Shown here: one piece after another, positions 27,078 to 36,760 of the stretch
How positions within the stretch are numbered: position 1 is the stretch's first letter
Layout: the number at the start of each line of letters is the position of its first letter
Source of the DNA: Methylomonas methanica
Lineage (GTDB): Bacteria > Pseudomonadota > Gammaproteobacteria > Methylococcales > Methylomonadaceae
Assembly: GCF_001644035.1 (NCBI RefSeq)
Contig: NZ_LUUG01000045.1
Location: forward strand, 28,612-92,611
Reading direction: 5' to 3'
DNA length: 64,000 nucleotides
Notes under the pieces: model-generated
What the model was told of the DNA's origin: nothing
Database searches by the model: none
Seen by the model: only the letters and a program-made list of their open reading frames with translations
Translations under genes and position numbers: made by a program

Positions 27078-29492
27078 ATGGATAGGGATAACAAACGCGA
27101 TATGATCATGACCGAGGCCGATACCAGTCGCGAGTTTGTTACCCCAAAATTGGTTCAAGCCGGTTGGTCAGTCTCTCCCCATTCAATCGGCGAACAACGT
27201 ACCTTCACCAATGGCCGGATCTTTGTCACCGGCGGCAAAGTACGTCGCGGCCAACAGAAACGTGCCGATTATCTGTTGTATTACCGGCGCGATTTTCCGC
27301 TCGCCGTCGTCGAAGTCAAAAGCATCGCCTTTCCTGCCGAAACCGGCGCACAACAAGCGCGCGAATATGCCGAAATTCTTGGGCTTAAATTCGCTTATGC
27401 CTCCAATGGTCGGCAAATTATTGAAATCGATTACACGACAGGTACTGAACGTGTAATTGATCAATACCCAAGTCCCGCTGAACTCTGGCACCGCCTAACC
27501 GCCTCCTCTTCGCTGTCTGAAACAGCCAGTAACCAATTGTTGGAACCGTTTAATTTGGTGTCGGGCAAGATTCCCCGTTACTATCAGGTCATTGCCATCA
27601 ACCGCATCATCGAAGCGATTTTACTCGGACAAAAACGCATCCTGACTACCATGGCCACCGGCACGGGTAAAACCTGCGTGGCCTTTCAACTGTGTTGGAA
27701 GTTGTGGAATAGCCGCTGGAACAGAACCGGCGAATATCGACGACCCAAAATTCTGTTTCTCGCCGACCGCAACATTCTGGTCGACGATCCGATGGCCAAG
27801 ATGTTTGCCCCGTTCGGCGATGCCCGCTTCAAAATTTCCGGCAACGATGTCAGTCAGGGCCGGGAAATGTATTTTGGTATTTACCAGGCACTGACCAATC
27901 CTTATAGCGATGTTTTTCGTCAGTACCGTCCAGACTTTTTCGATTTGATCATCATCGATGAGTGCCATCGCGGCTCCAGCCGAAATGACAGCAGTTGGCG
28001 GGCGGTGCTGGATTATTTCCAACCGGCGATCCAGGTCGGCATGACGGCAACACCGCTACGAGAAGACTCGCGCGATAGCTACGAGTATTTCGGCAACCCC
28101 GTCTACACCTACAGCCTGCGTCAAGGCATCGAAGACGGATTTCTGGCGCCTTATCGGGTGCATCGTGTGATTACCACCGTCGATGCCGCGGGTTGGCGAC
28201 CTTCCAAAGATGAACTGGATCGTTACGGTCGCCCGGTACCGGATGATGAATATCAAACCAAGGATTTCGAACGCGTGATTGCTTTGCGGGCGCGCACCCG
28301 TGCCATGGCCAAGCATCTCACCGATTTTTTGAAAGGTACCGATCGCTTTGCTAAAACCTTGGTGTTTTGCGTCGATCAGGAACACGCCTCGGAAATGCGT
28401 CAAGAACTGCTCAATCTGAATAGCGACCTGGTCAAACAATATCCCGATTATGTCTGCCGGGTTACCGCCGACGAAGGCGCCATCGGCCTGACCCATCTGG
28501 CTCATTTCCAGGATGTCGACAAACCCACGCCCGCCATACTGACTACCTCGCAACTGCTCACCACCGGCGTCGATGCCGAAATGGTGAAAAACGTGGTGTT
28601 AGCTCGTGTCGTCGGTTCGCGCTCGGAATTCAAGCAAATCGTCGGTCGCGGCACGCGCCTGAAGGTTGATTACGGCAAGGAATATTTCAACATCATCGAT
28701 TTCACCGGCACGGCGACACGGCATTTCGCCGATCCTGACTTTGACGGCGATCCGGCGCGTATCGAAGAAGTCACCATCGATGAAGAAGGCGAAATTGTCG
28801 ATACTTTAGTCGAGATCATCGAGGACGAAGTCCAGGAAACACCCGGCGAATACCAACCGGACGATGACAACCCTACTGACGGCGAAGGTGAAATCATCAC
28901 CGATCCGCCGCAGGAGCCGCGTAAATTCTACGTCGATGGCGGCACGGTCGAAGTCATCGGCCATCTGGTCTACGATCTTGATACCGACGGCAAGAAACTG
29001 CAAGTCGTGCGCTACACCGAATATTCAGGCCGTGCTGTGCGTTCGATGTATCCCGGCAGTCAAGAATTCCAGCGCGACTGGGCCAACCCGGATACCCGTA
29101 GCGACTTGCTACGCGAACTCACCGAACGCGGCATCAGCTTCGAAGAACTCGCCGCATCGTCCGACTTGCCGGATGCCGATCCCTTCGATTTGCTTTGCAA
29201 TCTGGCTTGGAATGCGCCTTTGTTGACCCGCCGGCAACGTGCCGAGCAAGCCCGCAAATCGGCTCAGAATCTGTTCAGCCAGCACAGCGAAACGGCCCGA
29301 GAAATCCTCGCGCTGATGCTGGATAAATACATCGAGCGAGGCATTAGCCAATTCAATGCCTTGTCGGAATTGATGAAAGTCCAGCCGTTCGAACAATACG
29401 GCACCCCCACGGAAATCGCCAACCGCCATTTCGGCGGCATTCAGGGCCTGAAAGCGGCTGTGTCGCAATTACAGTCCGCCATCTACCAATAA
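27078..29492 (+). CDS. hsdR: Type I restriction enzyme, R subunit
   Basis: 804 residues. An N-terminal nuclease region holds the PD-(D/E)XK core ADYLLYYRRDFPLAVVEVKS (about 55-75). The translocase motor has Walker A TMATGTGKT (about 192) and DECH in LIIIDECHRGSS (about 295). An EcoEI-type C-terminal region (DPFDLLCNLAWNAPLLTRRQRAE) follows. The start at 27078 has AGGAAAG 8 bases upstream; starts 24-33 bases later are possible. hsdM begins 15 bp downstream. Confidence 0.95.
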   Translation: MDRDNKRDMIMTEADTSREFVTPKLVQAGWSVSPHSIGEQRTFTNGRIFVTGGKVRRGQQKRADYLLYYRRDFPLAVVEVKSIAFPAETGAQQAREYAEILGLKFAYASNGRQIIEIDYTTGTERVIDQYPSPAELWHRLTASSSLSETASNQLLEPFNLVSGKIPRYYQVIAINRIIEAILLGQKRILTTMATGTGKTCVAFQLCWKLWNSRWNRTGEYRRPKILFLADRNILVDDPMAKMFAPFGDARFKISGNDVSQGREMYFGIYQALTNPYSDVFRQYRPDFFDLIIIDECHRGSSRNDSSWRAVLDYFQPAIQVGMTATPLREDSRDSYEYFGNPVYTYSLRQGIEDGFLAPYRVHRVITTVDAAGWRPSKDELDRYGRPVPDDEYQTKDFERVIALRARTRAMAKHLTDFLKGTDRFAKTLVFCVDQEHASEMRQELLNLNSDLVKQYPDYVCRVTADEGAIGLTHLAHFQDVDKPTPAILTTSQLLTTGVDAEMVKNVVLARVVGSRSEFKQIVGRGTRLKVDYGKEYFNIIDFTGTATRHFADPDFDGDPARIEEVTIDEEGEIVDTLVEIIEDEVQETPGEYQPDDDNPTDGEGEIITDPPQEPRKFYVDGGTVEVIGHLVYDLDTDGKKLQVVRYTEYSGRAVRSMYPGSQEFQRDWANPDTRSDLLRELTERGISFEELAASSDLPDADPFDLLCNLAWNAPLLTRRQRAEQARKSAQNLFSQHSETAREILALMLDKYIERGISQFNALSELMKVQPFEQYGTPTEIANRHFGGIQGLKAAVSQLQSAIYQ

Positions 29493-29507
29493 TTATTCAT
29501 TCTTTGC

Positions 29508-31286
29508 ATGGTCAAACCTAAAAAAACCAAACCCGTATTAACCACCGCACAACAACTGTCCGCATTGATCAAATCGGCGCGCGACATCCTGCGAAAAGAC
29601 AAAGGCTTGAACGGCGATGTCGACAGACTACCGCTGCTCACCTGGGTGATGTTTCTGAAATTCCTCGACGATCTTGAACTACTCCACGAACAGGAAGCCG
29701 AGCTGGACGGCAAACGCTATCAAGGCATCGTCGAATCACCTTACCGCTGGCGGGATTGGGCCGCACGGGAAGACGGCGTCACCGGCGAGGAGTTATTGTC
29801 TTTCATCAACCAGGACGAAACCATCCGTCCCGACGGACAACGCGGCAAAGGCTTGTTTGCCTATCTGCGCGGCTTGGCTGGCGAAGGCGAAAAAGGCAGC
29901 CAGCGCGAAGTTATCGCCAACGTATTCAAAGGCGTGCAAAACCGCATGGTCAGCGGTTTTTTGCTGCGCGACATCATCAACAAGATCAACGGCATTCACT
30001 TCAACAGCAGCGAGGAAATTCATACTCTGTCGCATCTGTACGAATCGATGCTGCGGGAAATGCGCGATGCGGCTGGCGATTCCGGCGAATTCTACACCCC
30101 GCGCCCGGTAGTACGCTTCATGGTTCTGGTTTCCGACCCCAAACTCGGCGAAACCGTACTCGACCCGGCTTGCGGTACCGGCGGTTTTCTGGTCGAAGCC
30201 TACGACCACTTGCTTCAGCAAGTTGCTACGCCTGACGACCGTCGTGCCCTCCAGCGCGAAAGCCTGTTCGGTCAGGAGGCCAAGCCCCTGCCCTATATGC
30301 TGGTGCAGATGAACTTGCTATTGCACGGTTTGGAAGCCCCGCAAATTGCTTACGGCAATACTCTGGAACGCCGCGTCACTGAAATTGGCCATAGCGAACG
30401 CGTCGATGTCATCCTCACCAACCCGCCGTTCGGCGGCGAGGAGGAAGCCGGCATCAAAGCCAATTTCCCGGCCAACATGCAAACCGCCGAAACCGCTTTG
30501 TTGTTCCTGCAGTTCATCATGCGCAAATTGCGTTATGCGGGCTTCGGCGCCGAACGCGGCGGTCGTGCCGCCGTGGTTGTGCCCAACGGCACTTTATTTG
30601 GCGATGGCGTTTGCGCCACCATCAAGGAAGAACTGCTCAAAGAATTCAACCTGCATACCATCGTCCGCCTGCCGCAAGGCGTATTCGCGCCCTATACCGA
30701 TATTCCGGCCAATCTGCTGTTTTTCGAGCGTGGCGGCCCCACCGAAACCATCTGGTATTACGAACAACCGCTACCGGAAGGCCGCAAGAAATACAGCAAA
30801 ACCGCATCCTTGCAATTCGAAGAGCTGGAACCTGCCTTAAACTGGTGGCACAACCGCGAGGAAACCCCGCAAGCCTGGAAAGTCGATTTTGCCGGCAAAC
30901 GTGCGGCAGCCTTGGCCGCCGCAGAACCGCACTGGCAACGCGCCGAAAGCGAACGCTCAGCAGCGCTGGCCTTGGGCAAACAGATTCGCGAACTGGAACA
31001 AGCCGTGTCCGCCGCCGGCAACGGTGACAAAGCCGCATTGCAAAGCCAGCTTCGCGACCTGAAAGGCAAACAACAAGCCCACGAAACCGCCGCCAAAACC
31101 GCGCAAAGCGAAGGCGATGCGCTGTACTGGCCGATTTATAATCTCGATCAAAAGAATCCCCACGCCAAAGCAGGCCTTGAACATGCCGATCCCAAAGACC
31201 TGATTGCCAGCATGCGCAGCCACGAATCCGAGGTCATGCGCTTATTGGGTGAGATCGAGACTTTGGTACATGAGGTGGAACAATGA
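29508..31286 (+). CDS. hsdM: Type I modification subunit, N6-adenine methyltransferase
   Basis: 592 residues. It has a helical HsdM N-terminal domain, then the methyltransferase core with SAM motif VLDPACGTGGFLVEAY (about 220) and catalytic TNPPFGG (about 303). The C-terminal 100 residues form a charged A/E/Q-rich coiled coil. Its last 30 bases are duplicated just before yhcG (31378-31408), which tells how the junction was rearranged. Confidence 0.96.
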   Translation: MVKPKKTKPVLTTAQQLSALIKSARDILRKDKGLNGDVDRLPLLTWVMFLKFLDDLELLHEQEAELDGKRYQGIVESPYRWRDWAAREDGVTGEELLSFINQDETIRPDGQRGKGLFAYLRGLAGEGEKGSQREVIANVFKGVQNRMVSGFLLRDIINKINGIHFNSSEEIHTLSHLYESMLREMRDAAGDSGEFYTPRPVVRFMVLVSDPKLGETVLDPACGTGGFLVEAYDHLLQQVATPDDRRALQRESLFGQEAKPLPYMLVQMNLLLHGLEAPQIAYGNTLERRVTEIGHSERVDVILTNPPFGGEEEAGIKANFPANMQTAETALLFLQFIMRKLRYAGFGAERGGRAAVVVPNGTLFGDGVCATIKEELLKEFNLHTIVRLPQGVFAPYTDIPANLLFFERGGPTETIWYYEQPLPEGRKKYSKTASLQFEELEPALNWWHNREETPQAWKVDFAGKRAAALAAAEPHWQRAESERSAALALGKQIRELEQAVSAAGNGDKAALQSQLRDLKGKQQAHETAAKTAQSEGDALYWPIYNLDQKNPHAKAGLEHADPKDLIASMRSHESEVMRLLGEIETLVHEVEQ

Positions 31287-31408
31287 ACATTTCCGAAACA
31301 CTGTCTCGGAAATCTCAATTCCATGGTTCCCACGTTCCGCGTGGTAACCCAGTCACAGACGCTCCAGCGTCCCGAGTCGAGACTTTAAAACATGAGGTGG
31401 CGCTATGA
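31256..31408. repeat. Palindromic insertion between duplicated hsdM ends
   Basis: Two 31-base copies (31256-31286 and 31378-31408, 25 identical positions) both contain CATGAGGTGG and end in ATGA. The segment between them holds palindromes: GGTTCCCACG-TTC-CGTGGTAACC-like (31325-31349) and GACGCT-CC-AGCGTC (31358-31371). Before the event hsdM and yhcG would have overlapped in ATGA. It looks like a small palindromic repeat inserted with, or causing, a junction duplication. Confidence 0.75.
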
Positions 31409-32577
31409 GCGAAACCAACGATTTGCCTATTGCCTACGGCGACATTCATACCGACATCGTCCAACTGCTGGAAAATGCTCGCCGCGCCGCCGCCCGTAGC
31501 GTCAACGCCTTAATGACCGCCAGTTACTGGGAAATTGGCCGCCGCATCGTCGAATTCGAACAAGGTGGCGAAGATCGCGCCGCGTATGGCGAGGCGTTGA
31601 TTCAGCGGTTGGCATTGGATTTAAGCAATCGTTTTGGCCGGGGGTTTAGTCGTCAAAACCTCCAGCAAATGCGGGCGTTCTATCTGACCTGGCCGATGGA
31701 TAAGATTCGCCAGACAGTGTCTGGCATTTCTTCCCAAAAACCGCAGACAATGTCTGCAGAATCTTCCCCTACACCAATTGTCCAGACAGCGTCTGGACAA
31801 TTACTCACGCTCTCAAATTTGGCCGAAGCCTTCCCGCTGCCCTGGTCGGCTTACGTGCGCTTGCTTTCGGTCAAAAAACCAGAAGCGCGCGGCTTCTACG
31901 AAACCGAAGCCCTGCGTTGCGGCTGGACGGTGCGGCAACTGGATCGGCAGATCAACAGCCAATTTTACGAACGCACGGCGTTATCCAAAAACAAAGTGGC
32001 GATGTTGGCGCAAGCGGAACACGCCGAACCGGATGACGCCATCACGCCGGAACAAGCTATCAAGGATCCGTTCGTGCTGGAATTTCTCAACCTGAAAGAC
32101 CAATACTCGGAATCCGATCTCGAAGACGCGCTGATCCAGCATTTGGCCGATTTTCTGCTGGAATTGGGCGACGACTTTGCCTTTGTCGGTCGCCAGCGCC
32201 GCTTGCGGCTCGACGATACCTGGTTTCGCATCGACTTGCTGTTTTTCCATCGCCGCCTGAAATGTCTGGTGGTGATCGACCTTAAGGTCGGCAAGTTCAG
32301 CTATGCCGACGCCGGCCAGATGCACCTATACCTGAATTATGCCCGCGAACACTGGATGAAACCCGGCGAAAACCCGCCGGTGGGTCTGATTCTATGCGCC
32401 GCCAAAGGCGCGGCGGAAGCCCATTACGCCTTGGACAACCTGCCGAACAAGGTACTGGCCGCGGAATATCAAACCGTGCTGCCGAATGAAAAGCTGTTGG
32501 CGGAGGAATTGGAGCGGTCGCGGATTGAATTGGAAGCGCGGCGGTTGTTGGGTTCGAAAAATGAGGGTGAGGCATGA
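31405..32577 (+). CDS. YhcG-type PD-(D/E)XK nuclease (DUF1016)
   Basis: 390 residues. The N-terminal DUF1016_N helical part contains SVNALMTASYWEIGRRIVEFEQGG and GRGFSRQNLQQMRAFYL. The C-terminal nuclease has VLEFLNLKDQYSESDLEDALI and the PD-(D/E)XK core RIDLLFFHRRLKCLVVIDLKVG. Between them, about residues 100-135, is a palindrome-encoded insert (31709-31802). YhcG proteins are frequent riders in type I loci. Its stop overlaps the hsdS start (ATGA). Confidence 0.92.
   Translation: MSETNDLPIAYGDIHTDIVQLLENARRAAARSVNALMTASYWEIGRRIVEFEQGGEDRAAYGEALIQRLALDLSNRFGRGFSRQNLQQMRAFYLTWPMDKIRQTVSGISSQKPQTMSAESSPTPIVQTASGQLLTLSNLAEAFPLPWSAYVRLLSVKKPEARGFYETEALRCGWTVRQLDRQINSQFYERTALSKNKVAMLAQAEHAEPDDAITPEQAIKDPFVLEFLNLKDQYSESDLEDALIQHLADFLLELGDDFAFVGRQRRLRLDDTWFRIDLLFFHRRLKCLVVIDLKVGKFSYADAGQMHLYLNYAREHWMKPGENPPVGLILCAAKGAAEAHYALDNLPNKVLAAEYQTVLPNEKLLAEELERSRIELEARRLLGSKNEGEA
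31709..31802. repeat. Three palindromes of one kind inside yhcG
   Basis: GCCAGAC-AGT-GTCTGGC (31709-31725), GCAGAC-AAT-GTCTGC (31743-31757) and AATTGTCCAGAC-AGC-GTCTGGACAATT (31776-31802) share the core CAGACARYGTCTG. They encode the linker between the two YhcG domains in frame. Confidence 0.8.
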
Positions 32578-33740
32578 GTCGGTGGCCAACAGTCGAACTT
32601 GGAGAAGTATTACATACCCAAATTGATGCTGTTGAAAGTGCTGAACTGGAAACGGTCAATCTTGCCGGCGTTTACGGTTTTGCAAGAGGCCTATTCAAAC
32701 GAAAACCGATTTCTCCGCTGGATACAACCTATAAACGCTTTCACCGTTTGAATGCTGGGGATTTTGTTATCAGTTCGCCCAAGGCCTGGGAAGGCGCTAT
32801 TGCTCGAATCCCAGAAGAATTTGATGGGTGGTTTTTATCGCCGGTATTTCCAACTTTTAGAGCGAATCCGGATCGGCTCGATACTCGTTACCTCGATTGG
32901 TATTGCAAAAGGGAAGCAGTTTGGACACAGCTACAAGGGAAAGCCAAAGGCATGGGCGCGCGACGTGAATCGGTATCGCCAGCTCAGTTTTTGAGCCTGA
33001 ATATTCCGCTGCCTAAAATTGACGAACAACAACGCATCGTCGCCCGCCTGGATCAATTGGCGGAAAAAGTACGGCAAGTCAATGAACATCTGGATGCAAT
33101 GGAAACCGATGCCGAAGCATTGATTCGCAACTATATTTTTTCACCCTCCGAAACAGGCATTACCAAACGCAAAATGTCGGAACTGGTATCGTTACGACAA
33201 GCTGACGTCATAGTAGATCAACTAGAAAATTATCAATTCGCCGGGGTATATTCGTTCGGGCGCGGCGTGTTTGCCAGTGTCAATAAAGCCGGAAGCGAGT
33301 TTGCCTATCCGCGACTATCCACCGTAAAGACTGGCGACTTTATTTACCCCAAACTCATGGCATGGGAAGGCGCACTAGGTGTCGTTCCCGAAGCTTGCGA
33401 CGGCATGGTGGTATCCCCTGAATTTCCGGTGTTCACTATTGATACCGACGTCGTTTTGCCGGAGATAATCGACATTTACTTTCGTACGCCCTCGGTTTGG
33501 CCAGAACTGGCAGGAATAAGCGGTGGCACTAATGTCCGTCGTCGCAGGCTGCAACCATCAGCATTTTTGAACTACGAAATGCCTGTTCCGCCAATGCCGA
33601 CACAGTTAAAAATCCGCGAAATGCATCGGCGTGTTCAACAACTAAAAACATCTCACAACGCAATCCGCGAAGCCAACCAAGCGCTCATTCCAGCAACGTT
33701 AGAACGCATATTTTCATCAGAGGGCCACCAACATGGCTGA
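32574..33740 (+). CDS. hsdS: Type I specificity subunit with two related target-recognition domains
   Basis: 388 residues. TRD1 (about 1-135) and TRD2 (about 205-345) resemble each other: GVYGFARGLF versus GVYSFGRGVF, KAWEGA versus MAWEGA, and LSPVFPTF versus VSPEFPVF. A conserved helical spacer DEQQRIVARLDQLAEKVRQVNEHLDAME joins them, and a second helix ends the protein. The two similar TRDs suggest related half-sites. The stop overlaps the next gene by 8 bp. Confidence 0.93.
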   Translation: MSRWPTVELGEVLHTQIDAVESAELETVNLAGVYGFARGLFKRKPISPLDTTYKRFHRLNAGDFVISSPKAWEGAIARIPEEFDGWFLSPVFPTFRANPDRLDTRYLDWYCKREAVWTQLQGKAKGMGARRESVSPAQFLSLNIPLPKIDEQQRIVARLDQLAEKVRQVNEHLDAMETDAEALIRNYIFSPSETGITKRKMSELVSLRQADVIVDQLENYQFAGVYSFGRGVFASVNKAGSEFAYPRLSTVKTGDFIYPKLMAWEGALGVVPEACDGMVVSPEFPVFTIDTDVVLPEIIDIYFRTPSVWPELAGISGGTNVRRRRLQPSAFLNYEMPVPPMPTQLKIREMHRRVQQLKTSHNAIREANQALIPATLERIFSSEGHQHG

Positions 33741-35670
33741 TGACTCCTTACAAAATTCGCTATTTGAAGAGGATTATCTTCTCCGAGAACTTGGTTCAGT
33801 TGCCCATGTGCCGCAAGTCGCGCTCACTGAATTGGTTGCCAATTCCTGGGATGCCGGCGCATCGCGTGTTGACATACAAATACCGGAAAAAGTCGGAGAT
33901 AACTTGACGGTACAGGATGATGGTCACGGCATGACTGCGGCGCAATTCAGTAAACGCTGGATGACATTGCGTTATGACCGTCTAAAACATCAAGGTGAGG
34001 ATGTTGAATTTCCGGCTGGTCGTTCTGCTCGCCAACGTAAAGCCTATGGTCGTAACGGCGTTGGACGACATGGTTTGCTCTGTTTTGGCGATGAATACCA
34101 AGTTGAGACTTGGCGGGACGGAGCCTTAAGTACTTTTCTTGTCGGCACGGAATCCGGTCCAAGCCCTTTTGTGTTACGCAACAAAGAAGCAGGAAGCCGT
34201 AACGGCAGCGGCACCCGCCTTATCGTCCGAGTTGAACGACATCTACCCGACCCTGAAGAAATCTTGACTGTACTTGCCGCAAGATTTATTCACGATCCTG
34301 AGTTCGAAATTCGCGTTAATGGCATTGTTCGCCCCATGCAGAACATTGAGGGTATCGCCAGCAGAACTGAGATTGATTTTGGCGGTGGCAATACGGCTAC
34401 GGTGATCGTTATCGACTCCACCTGTGTAAATCATTCTTCAGTTCATCAAGGCGTTGCATTTTGGGTGAAGCATCGGCTGGTCGGCACCCCATCCTGGACA
34501 GTTGGCCAAATCCATAGTTTTGATGGCCGCACCCGTTTCGCGCGACGCTACAAGGTGATTGTCGATACTCACGGATTCGAAAGCGAAGTGGAACCGGATT
34601 GGACCAGCTTCAAGAAAAGTGAACGAGTACATGAGCTGTTCAAAAAGACCACTGCATGCATTATTGAAGTGGCAGCATCCATTGCCGCTGAAGTTATTGA
34701 AGAATCCTTGGAAGATGCCCTTACTGAAAATCGACTGGAACTTGCCGGTTTAGGTAGAGGAGCTCAATATGAAGTCACTGAATTTACCAAAGCGATCGCT
34801 CAAGCCCATCCAACGGTATCCCCGGACTTTCTCGCCACAGCCGTGAATGCTGTCATTAACCTGGAAAAAACCAAGAGTGGCGCGGCGCTACTGCAAAAAC
34901 TTTCGGCTCTGCCGGCCGATGACATTGATAGCCTCGACCGACTGCTCGACGAGTGGTCAGTTAAAGACGCGCTACGAGTTCTCGATGAAATAGACAGTCG
35001 TTTAAGCGTTATTGAGACAATCAGAAGAATTTCAGGCGATCCAAATACCGATGAACTGCATACATTACATCCGTTGGTACTTCGCTCACGCTGGCTGTTT
35101 GGACCAGAATTCGAATCGGAAGAGTATTGCTCAAACGTAAGTCTGCAAAAAGTGGCCAGAGAACTTTTTAAAAACACGGTCGCAGAGTTCGATAATCCCA
35201 GAAAACGACCAGATATTGTCGTATTACCGGACAAAACCACTATCGAGTTAACAGGGATCGAAGCATTCGATATCGCTGACCCAACTGTTTCTCGCATACA
35301 AAATATTTTGCTTATTGAGCTTAAAAAAGGCGGATTCCCGATAACTCGAACCGAGGTAAATCAAGCCGATGCCTATGTGCAAGACATTGTAAACTCTGGA
35401 TTCATCATTGGCTCACCGTATATTTGCGCCTGGGTGGTTGGTGAAACTATTTCCAAAGGTCTAGCAACAGACAAGAAGGTTAGCGATTCAATTCGAGGTG
35501 AATATGGTCGCGTAAGAGCGACCACGTTCAGCCAGTTGGTTGGAACTGCAAATTTGCGATTAATGAAACTTCGAGATCGTCTAAAAAGCAGATATGGCGA
35601 GATGCCAACTGATAGTTTGTTGGAACGCGTTCTTGGCAAGCCCTATCAAAACAATATTCCGTCAGAATGA
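33733..35670 (+). CDS. GHKL ATPase with possible C-terminal nuclease, coupled to hsdS
   Basis: 645 residues. The GHKL fold comes first: N-box ELVANSWDAGASRVDI (about 33), G1 box VQDDGHGMT (about 62), and GRNGVGRHGL (about 106). The middle is helical. The C-terminal third holds DIVVLPDKT and NILLIELKKGGFPITRTEV, which reads like a PD-(D/E)XK core, followed by a QADAYV helix. It overlaps hsdS by 8 bp and so is translated with the restriction genes. It is not a standard Hsd subunit; a second effector or a regulator of the nuclease is likely. Confidence 0.8.
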   Translation: MADDSLQNSLFEEDYLLRELGSVAHVPQVALTELVANSWDAGASRVDIQIPEKVGDNLTVQDDGHGMTAAQFSKRWMTLRYDRLKHQGEDVEFPAGRSARQRKAYGRNGVGRHGLLCFGDEYQVETWRDGALSTFLVGTESGPSPFVLRNKEAGSRNGSGTRLIVRVERHLPDPEEILTVLAARFIHDPEFEIRVNGIVRPMQNIEGIASRTEIDFGGGNTATVIVIDSTCVNHSSVHQGVAFWVKHRLVGTPSWTVGQIHSFDGRTRFARRYKVIVDTHGFESEVEPDWTSFKKSERVHELFKKTTACIIEVAASIAAEVIEESLEDALTENRLELAGLGRGAQYEVTEFTKAIAQAHPTVSPDFLATAVNAVINLEKTKSGAALLQKLSALPADDIDSLDRLLDEWSVKDALRVLDEIDSRLSVIETIRRISGDPNTDELHTLHPLVLRSRWLFGPEFESEEYCSNVSLQKVARELFKNTVAEFDNPRKRPDIVVLPDKTTIELTGIEAFDIADPTVSRIQNILLIELKKGGFPITRTEVNQADAYVQDIVNSGFIIGSPYICAWVVGETISKGLATDKKVSDSIRGEYGRVRATTFSQLVGTANLRLMKLRDRLKSRYGEMPTDSLLERVLGKPYQNNIPSE

Positions 35671-35671
35671 C

Positions 35672-36760
35672 TTAACTTAACCCACGATTCTGTTCTACCA
35701 ACAAACCTGAAAACCGATCCGAATTTGGCATCTCAATTCCCCAAGCATAAGGATTTTCGGTTTGTGCGCGTTGATATTGGTAAACGATCATTACTGGCAT
35801 ATTCCGTGGGGCATAACAACTTCCTAATCGCATCGTTAGTACGCTAGGCGCAGCCAGGGCCAAGTGGATTTTGCGAACCCCCATTCCTTGCAGCGCCGCA
35901 ATAGCCTGCATAAATTGCTGCATGATGTTTTGAATCGAGGCTTCGCTAATAACTCGGCCTGGATAGGCGCCGTCTAATTTCAACTCAACAATCGGCAATT
36001 TAGGAAACGATACAGTCAATTCGTTCCTGTCAATTGGATATGAAATGGACATGGCGCAGACTATCTCGTCGCCGTTGACAGATGAAAAATCCACAGGCGC
36101 TAATTCACCGACATCAGCTCCATCGTTCGGTGAAATCCAGCGCAATTCTTTACGATCCCAGTCCATCCAATTGATTACACTTTCCGAAGCAAGCAATGTG
36201 CCGGCTAGAAACAAAACAGGTACTGGCGCGAGCCCGCACGCATAAACAGCAAGGTCATTTCGATCGCGCCCATCTTTTGCAAGTTTGAGTTGTTGCGGTA
36301 AAAGATTTACTAAATCAATCGCTGCTTGTCGCTGGTTTTTAGTACCGTCAATTTGATTTCGAACATCGATTAACAGTGTATGACGCGCCCCCAACACACG
36401 GCGCGGGATTGCTGATTCAAGGGGGGTATCAACCGATTGCGTCAAACCGCGTAGCTCAATAGCAATAACTCGTTTGCGTCGTTGATCCTGGAAAAGATGC
36501 CACGAAAACCATAAACCAATTGCTATCAGTACTGTACCGATAGCCAAACAACCAGCGCTGATCCACCATTCCGTATCAGCGGTAGCAAATTGGCCTTCAA
36601 CATACTCTTGTTCCGAAGCACGCGCACCGAAGTTTAGTTTTACATCAAAAGTGGAGCCTGCTGCCATTAAGAGTGCGCCGGTTCCAACCAGTTTACCGGC
36701 AGGGGATCTACGAAAATACAATTCCAATAAATCTAAAAGGCGGTGGATTATTTTATTCAT
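35672..36760 (-). CDS. cap14: CBASS effector, two-TM SAVED protein (Cap14 type)
   Basis: 362 residues. Two membrane helices come first (about 24-40, and about 64-86 with WWISAGCLAIGTVLIAIGLWFSW), followed by a C-terminal SAVED domain with VIAIELRGLTQSVDT, FLAGTLLAS and KIHLALAAPSVLTMRLGSCYAPRNMPVMIVYQY. SAVED binds cyclic oligonucleotides, and TM-SAVED effectors damage the inner membrane when activated. The start at 36760 overlaps the Cap3 stop (ATGA); the longer frame to 36814 is unlikely. Its stop lies 1 bp from the GHKL stop. Confidence 0.9.
   Translation of the reverse strand: MNKIIHRLLDLLELYFRRSPAGKLVGTGALLMAAGSTFDVKLNFGARASEQEYVEGQFATADTEWWISAGCLAIGTVLIAIGLWFSWHLFQDQRRKRVIAIELRGLTQSVDTPLESAIPRRVLGARHTLLIDVRNQIDGTKNQRQAAIDLVNLLPQQLKLAKDGRDRNDLAVYACGLAPVPVLFLAGTLLASESVINWMDWDRKELRWISPNDGADVGELAPVDFSSVNGDEIVCAMSISYPIDRNELTVSFPKLPIVELKLDGAYPGRVISEASIQNIMQQFMQAIAALQGMGVRKIHLALAAPSVLTMRLGSCYAPRNMPVMIVYQYQRAQTENPYAWGIEMPNSDRFSGLLVEQNRGLS

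Noticed and set aside
31709..31802. CRISPR-like spaced repeats
   Set aside because: Only three palindromes with unequal spacing inside an open reading frame, with no cas genes anywhere in the window.
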